Shown here: positions 6,184-9,368 of the stretch, one piece after another
Numbering within the stretch: the first letter of the stretch is position 1
Layout of the letters: every line of letters begins with the position of its first letter
Source of the DNA: JBBIRM01 sp037441765
GTDB lineage: Bacteria > Desulfobacterota > BSN033 > UBA1163
DNA: 9,368 nt
Direction: 5' to 3'
NCBI GenBank assembly: GCA_037441765.1
Contig: JBBIRM010000109.1
Coordinates: 1-9,368 of the forward strand
Position numbers and translations under genes: made by a program
Notes under the pieces: generated by a model
What the model was told of the DNA's origin: nothing
The model's database searches: none
Seen by the model: only the letters and a program-made list of their open reading frames with translations

Positions 6184-7617
6184 ATGGCAAGAGGTGATCA
6201 TTTAGTCCATAATGATCGAACCTATGGTTGTCTTCTAATTTCCTCGCCTCAGGGTCACGCGGGCAAAACCATTGTTGCGGTTGGGTTATGCAAATTGCTT
6301 TCAGAGCAAGGCCTTTCAATTCAGCCCTTTAAGAAAGGCCCTGACTATATCGACCCATCCTGGCTCACGATTGCATCAGGAAGAAAATGCCGTAATCTTG
6401 ATCTTTTTTTAATCCCAAAATATAAATTAGTTCAATCTTTTGAAAGGGCCTTTGAAGAAACTGATCTTGCCATTGTGGAAGGGGCGATGGGACTTTATGA
6501 TGGTCTGGATTCAAACGGAACAACCGCTCATATAGCACAAATCTTAAAAATTCCTGTAATTCTTGTGGTAAATGTGTCTCGAATGACTGGAAGTATTGCA
6601 GCGATGGTCTCTGGATATCAGAACTTTGAGGAAGATGTGAATATTGGAGGGGTTATTCTGAATCATGTTTCGGGGAAAAGGCATGAGATAAAATTAAGAG
6701 ATGCTGTTGAAAAATTTTGTCAAATTCCTGTCGTTGGAAGTATTCCCCGAGATATCGACCTAAAGATTCCAGAGCGCCATCTTGGTCTCATCCCTTCATC
6801 AGAAACCGATGAAGCAGGATCAATAATCGAACTTATTGGCCGAAAGCTTGAACCCTATCTCGATCTGGATAATATCTTAACTATCGCCCGAAGTTTTAAA
6901 ACTAATAATTCCCACTACACCCCCTTACTAAAGGGGGGAGAGGGGGGATTAGCCCAAATGAATTACACTTCCAGCCAAAACCTGAAAACTAAGATTGGAG
7001 TGATTCGCGACAAGGTTTTCAATTTTTACTACCCGGAGAACCTCGAAGCATTGGCCGAGGCTGGAGCTGAATTGATCTTTATTGACTCCTTAAATGATAG
7101 ATTGCCTGATATTGATGGTCTTTATATTGGAGGTGGGTTTCCAGAATTCTTTCTTGAGGAATTAGAGAAAAACTATGGATTAAGAGAAGATATAGCCAAG
7201 GGAATTAAAGCAGGCCTTCCTGTCTATGCTGAATGTGCAGGCCTCATGTATTTATGTCGAAAGATCCACTGGCAGGGTCAATCTTATGAAATGGTGGGAG
7301 TCATTCCTGCTGAAGTAGAAATAGGTGATCGGCCTCAGGGGCATGGTTATGTGATTGCACATGTCATATCCGAAAATCCTTATTTTCCTATTGGCTCCAC
7401 CATTCGAGGCCATGAATTTCATCATTCTAAGATAATAATCCATGAAAGTGTGAGGTTTGTTTATCAATTAAGTAAAGGCTATGGGGTTGACGGTAAAAAT
7501 GATGGTATTTTATACAAAAATATGTTCGCTACATACACTCACTTACATGCATTGGGAGCAACCTTTTGGGCAGAAGGTTTTGTTTCACTTGCCGAAAGGG
7601 AAAGAAAAAGGATATAG
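6184..7617 (+). CDS. dsrN: DsrN, CbiA/CobB-type glutamine-dependent amidase (sirohaem amidation)
   Basis: A 477-residue cobyrinate a,c-diamide synthase-like protein. The N-terminal dethiobiotin-synthetase-like domain has a P-loop SSPQGHAGKT (20-29), the substrate block QPFKKGPDYIDPSW, RNLDLFL, and VEGAMGLYDGL. The C-terminal class I glutamine amidotransferase domain has LYIGGGFPE, the nucleophile cysteine in YAECAGLMYL, RGHEFHHSKI, and YTHLHALG. In dsr operons this enzyme is thought to amidate sirohaem to the sirohaem amide of DsrAB; general CbiA function in cobamide synthesis is the alternative. No good ribosome site precedes ATG 6184, which lies 5 nt after dsrD, so translational coupling is likely. 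Residues about 246-258 (TPLLKGGEGGLAQ), in the linker between the two domains, are encoded by an inserted palindromic repeat. Confidence 0.93.
   Translation: MARGDHLVHNDRTYGCLLISSPQGHAGKTIVAVGLCKLLSEQGLSIQPFKKGPDYIDPSWLTIASGRKCRNLDLFLIPKYKLVQSFERAFEETDLAIVEGAMGLYDGLDSNGTTAHIAQILKIPVILVVNVSRMTGSIAAMVSGYQNFEEDVNIGGVILNHVSGKRHEIKLRDAVEKFCQIPVVGSIPRDIDLKIPERHLGLIPSSETDEAGSIIELIGRKLEPYLDLDNILTIARSFKTNNSHYTPLLKGGEGGLAQMNYTSSQNLKTKIGVIRDKVFNFYYPENLEALAEAGAELIFIDSLNDRLPDIDGLYIGGGFPEFFLEELEKNYGLREDIAKGIKAGLPVYAECAGLMYLCRKIHWQGQSYEMVGVIPAEVEIGDRPQGHGYVIAHVISENPYFPIGSTIRGHEFHHSKIIIHESVRFVYQLSKGYGVDGKNDGILYKNMFATYTHLHALGATFWAEGFVSLAERERKRI
6920..6952 (+). repeat. Palindromic repeat copy 2, inserted in frame inside dsrN
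   Basis: CCCCCTTACTAAAGGGGGG followed by AGAGGGGGGATTAG. It matches the dsrB-dsrD spacer repeat at 5918-5952. It is read as PLLKGGEGGL in the linker between the ATP-binding and amidotransferase domains. That peptide is typical of this repeat class when it lands in genes. It contains two G6 runs, which are possible slippage sites. Confidence 0.65.
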
Positions 7618-7628
7618 GGAGGTAAGAA

Positions 7629-7826
7629 ATGGCTGAAGAGCGTATGGAGGTAAAGTGTCCGGTATGTGGAAGAGAGATGGAGATAAGCAAGGTGGGTGCC
7701 CTTTATGGTGCTGTGGCTGGGAAGCCGAGGGCAACAAGCACTTATAAAGAGAAGACCTATTATTTTGATAGTAAGGCCTGCAAAAAGCAGTTTGATGAAT
7801 CCCCAGAAAAATTTATTAAAGGATAA
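7629..7826 (+). CDS. Small YHS-domain-like cysteine protein of the dsr operon
   Basis: A 65-residue protein with CPVCGREM (C10, C13) near the N-terminus and TYYFDSKACKKQFDESPEKFI (C51) at the C-terminus. This is the arrangement of YHS/TRASH-type small metal-binding domains, which have CPVCG first and later YxFxSxxCxxxFxxxPxxY/F. No signal peptide or membrane segment is visible. The ribosome site GGGAGG (7617-7622) overlaps the end of the dsrN stop codon, and dsrC begins 11 nt after this gene, so it is a true operon member. It is not one of the named Dsr proteins I recognise. Metal or Fe-S handling, for example delivery to DsrAB or protection from sulfide, is a guess from the fold only. Confidence 0.8.
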   Translation: MAEERMEVKCPVCGREMEISKVGALYGAVAGKPRATSTYKEKTYYFDSKACKKQFDESPEKFIKG

Positions 7827-7837
7827 GGAGGGTAAAG

Positions 7838-8092
7838 ATGGCTAAGGCAATGCTTGGTGGTATTGAGATTGAAATTGATGAGGATGGGTTCATCCAGGAA
7901 CCTGATAAATGGAACAAAGAGGTAGCTGAGGATCTGGCCAAAACAGAGAATGTTTCCTCCATGAACGATGACCATTGGAAGGTGGTCAATTATCTCAGGG
8001 ATTATTATCTTAAATTCGGGATTGCCCCTCCGATTCGAATGTTATGTAAACAGACAGGTTTCGATCTGAAGATGATCTATCAACTATTTCCN
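7838..8092 (+). CDS. dsrC: DsrC sulfur carrier, 3' end lost in assembly gap
   Basis: The first 85 residues of a DsrC/TusE family protein, which normally has about 105. Visible family blocks are IEIDEDGFI, DDHWKVVNYLRDYY, FGIAPPIRMLCKQTGF and LKMIYQLFP. DsrC receives sulfite-derived sulfur from DsrAB on C-terminal cysteines and passes a trisulfide to the membrane complex DsrMKJOP. The swinging arm with the two conserved cysteines falls in the run of N, so it cannot be seen whether this is a true DsrC or a cysteine-lacking relative; the operon argues for true DsrC. The ribosome site AAGGAGGG (7825-7832) is strong, in line with the high levels of DsrC usual in sulfate reducers. Confidence 0.93.
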
Positions 8093-8191
8093 NNNNNNNN
8101 NNNNNNNNNNNNNNNNNNNNNNNNNNNNNNNNNNNNNNNNNNNNNNNNNNNNNNNNNNNNNNNNNNNNNNNNNNNNNNNNNNNNNNNNNNN
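8092..8191. other. Assembly gap of exactly 100 N
   Basis: One hundred consecutive N is a standard placeholder for a scaffold gap of unknown length. The missing DsrC tail (about 20 codons and a stop), a ribosome site and the dsrM N-terminus (with at least one membrane helix expected) would need more than 100 bases, so the true gap is probably larger. Confidence 0.95.
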
Positions 8192-8865
8192 ATGGCACCT
8201 TTGGACAAAAACTCTGGTCCATGATTCTTGACATTCTCTTTTTAAGAGAATTTTATCATCGAAATAAGAGATTCTGGTATTTCCTTTATCCCTTTCATCT
8301 CGGGGTTTATTTGCTCATCCTCTGGCATGCCTTTTTTCTTTTTAATACCATGATAATCCAAATCGTTGAATCTGTTTTCATTTGGGGACGATTATGGGGG
8401 CACGTTGCGACAGGGCTGACCTTTGTTGGAAGTGTAGGAATATTGATTAAAAGGATTGTGGACCAAGATTTAAAAGTCTATTACCCACCGATACACTATT
8501 TGAAATGGCTTTTTATAATACTCATTCTATTTGAGGGATTCTATGCGGTCCAATTTTATTTTGGTTCTATTTTTGAGGATCTACTTCTTCAGTTTCATCC
8601 TAATATCGCCACAACATCTCATTTACTGTTCGCTTCGGTATGGTTAATTTATTTGCCCTTTAGTCATGTCTATCAAATCTTTTTTAGATATTATCATTAT
8701 TTGCGATGGGATGAGGTGCCAAACCGGAGAGGAAGCGAGATTGAAATGAAGGTTAAAGAACATTTGGAACGGCCTGTGAGTTGGTCTGCTCCTCATATTC
8801 AATCTGGAAAACGATGGAGGGAAGTTGCCTCGGAACTTCAGCCTTATATAACAGAATCCAAATAG
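8192..8865 (+). CDS. dsrM: DsrM, NarI-like haem b membrane subunit, 5' end missing
   Basis: Reading from 8194 gives GTFGQKLWSMILDILFLREF and continues to the stop at 8865. The reading frame is open from the gap, so the first visible ATG (8221) is internal, not the start. DsrM is the menaquinol-interacting cytochrome b subunit of DsrMKJOP. Four hydrophobic segments are visible, at about 8275-8350, 8400-8455, 8500-8570 and 8605-8690. The likely haem ligands are two histidines 10 residues apart (codons 8296 and 8326), the same spacing as His56/His66 of NarI, and two in the last helix (codons 8620 and 8665). A cytoplasmic charged tail follows. The upstream membrane helix or helices lie in the gap. 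DsrK follows after 153 nt that hold a mobile palindromic element. Confidence 0.9.
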
Positions 8866-8898
8866 ATGTTTTTTAAATGATTAAACACGAAAATTTCC

Positions 8899-9004
8899 TT
8901 TCGACAATGTTCAGTGCGTCTTATCATTCCCGCGCAGGAGGGAATCCAGAAAGGACATAGAGTCGAAAAAAAAGATCCCTCGATTCCTGCTTTCGCAGGA
9001 ATGA
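8899..9004. mobile_element. REP/MITE-like palindromic element between dsrM and dsrK
   Basis: Two 23-bp units are arranged head to head: 8924-8946 (TCATTCCCGCGCAGGAGGGAATC) pairs with the complement of 8982-9004, differing at a few bases. Each unit is itself a hairpin. The first has ATTCCC-N8-GGGAAT (8926-8945). The second has a perfect 8-bp stem ATTCCTGC/GCAGGAAT with loop TTTC (8983-9002). An outer stem also forms: TTTCGAC (8899-8905) with GTCGAAA (8962-8968), and ATGTTC (8907-8912) with GGACAT (8953-8958, one G-T pair). The ATTCCC-N8-GGGAAT pattern matches a widespread class of small non-autonomous repeats such as the neisserial dRS3 type. Confidence 0.7.
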
Positions 9005-9018
9005 CATAATAAACAGTC

Positions 9019-9368
9019 ATGACTGAAAGAAAAAAAATTCGATTGCAGGATATAAGTCTTCCTACGGATGAGCCTCTTATTACAGTAATGCCTGATGATC
9101 TGATGCCACTTCCTCCCCCTTTAGACCGAAAAGAGGAGAAAGTGCCTTATCAACCTCTTTCCGAGGATCAAAAGAAGAATTATGAATGCTCTCTTGATGG
9201 GGTCTCGGCCCTTGCTCTTCATAAACCCAAAAGCAAAGAGGAGGAAAATATACTTGTTGGAAAATTCCTTAATGGTCTTAAGAAACTCCTCTCTCAGAAT
9301 GATAATTGGCTCTTCTGGCAACCATTGATTCAATCCCTTGATAGCTGTGTTAGGTGCCAGACTTGCAG
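9019..9368 (+). CDS. dsrK: DsrK, HdrD-like Fe-S subunit, N-terminal part (runs off window)
   Basis: The first 116 codons of the cytoplasmic catalytic subunit of DsrMKJOP, which is related to heterodisulfide reductase HdrD and is thought to reduce DsrC trisulfide. A hydrophilic N-terminal region (MTERKKIRLQD onward) leads to SLDSCVRCQTC (C110, C113, C116), the start of the first [4Fe-4S] motif, exactly where the window ends. The order after dsrM supports the call. ATG 9019 is the first possible start, because an in-frame stop TAA lies at 9010-9012. It has no recognisable Shine-Dalgarno sequence and sits 15 nt after the second hairpin of the palindromic element, which may have replaced the original leader. 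An internal start such as ATG 9088 is possible. Confidence 0.88.
   Translation, partial: MTERKKIRLQDISLPTDEPLITVMPDDLMPLPPPLDRKEEKVPYQPLSEDQKKNYECSLDGVSALALHKPKSKEEENILVGKFLNGLKKLLSQNDNWLFWQPLIQSLDSCVRCQTC

Noticed and set aside
8221..8223. ATG 8221 as the dsrM start
   Set aside because: The same frame is open upstream to the gap and encodes family-like sequence (GTFGQKLWS), so this Met is internal.
8093..8224. Continuation of the dsrC frame through the N run to a stop at 8222-8224
   Set aside because: The frame after the gap belongs to dsrM in another phase; the joined product is an artefact of the placeholder length.
8983..9010. Perfect hairpin as an intrinsic terminator after dsrM
   Set aside because: No T-tract follows, and a partner subunit gene starts just downstream; it is part of the palindromic repeat.
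9121..9333. Open frame on the - strand near the right end
   Set aside because: It is antisense to the N-terminal part of dsrK, which is supported by its CXXCXXC motif and operon position.
1..9368. CRISPR array, tRNA, rRNA or transposase gene
   Set aside because: No regularly spaced repeats, cloverleaf sequences or transposase motifs were seen on either strand.

Overview
The window carries a dissimilatory sulfite reductase (dsr) operon on the + strand and a divergent two-component system on the - strand. The DNA is AT-rich. DsrAB together with a DsrD homologue, and no dsrEFH genes in view, point to a sulfate/sulfite-reducing (reductive-type) bacterium. An anaerobe of the Desulfobacterota or a neighbouring lineage such as Nitrospirota fits. 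The sequence alone does not fix the phylum.

Left part (12-3411, - strand): a membrane sensor histidine kinase with a periplasmic CXXCH (c-type haem) domain comes first in the transcript. A 25-nt gap separates it from an NtrC-family response regulator with the GAFTGA loop that contacts sigma-54. Middle (3412-3663): a 252-bp divergent control region. It holds an excellent -24/-12 sigma-54 promoter (TGGCACATTTATTGCT) pointing into dsrA, an extended -10 promoter pointing into the kinase gene, and several inverted repeats. Right part (3664-9368, + strand): dsrA, dsrB, dsrD, dsrN (CbiA-type amidase), a small YHS-like protein, dsrC (cut by an assembly gap), dsrM (5' end lost in the same gap) and the first 116 codons of dsrK.

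Working together: DsrAB reduces sulfite using sirohaem and Fe-S clusters. DsrD is a small winged-helix partner and activator of DsrAB, and DsrN probably amidates the sirohaem. DsrC carries the sulfur to the membrane complex DsrMKJOP, whose first two subunits are at the right end. The layout suggests that the sensor kinase and its sigma-54 activator switch on the dsr operon in response to a periplasmic haem-sensed signal. This regulatory module is the most interesting part of the window.

Other notable points: palindromic mobile repeats occur in three places inside the operon (the dsrB-dsrD spacer, in frame inside dsrN, and between dsrM and dsrK). The small Cys-containing YHS-like gene between dsrN and dsrC is an unassigned operon member. 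A run of exactly 100 N (8092-8191) is an assembly gap of unknown true size and hides the functional C-terminus of DsrC and the N-terminus of DsrM.
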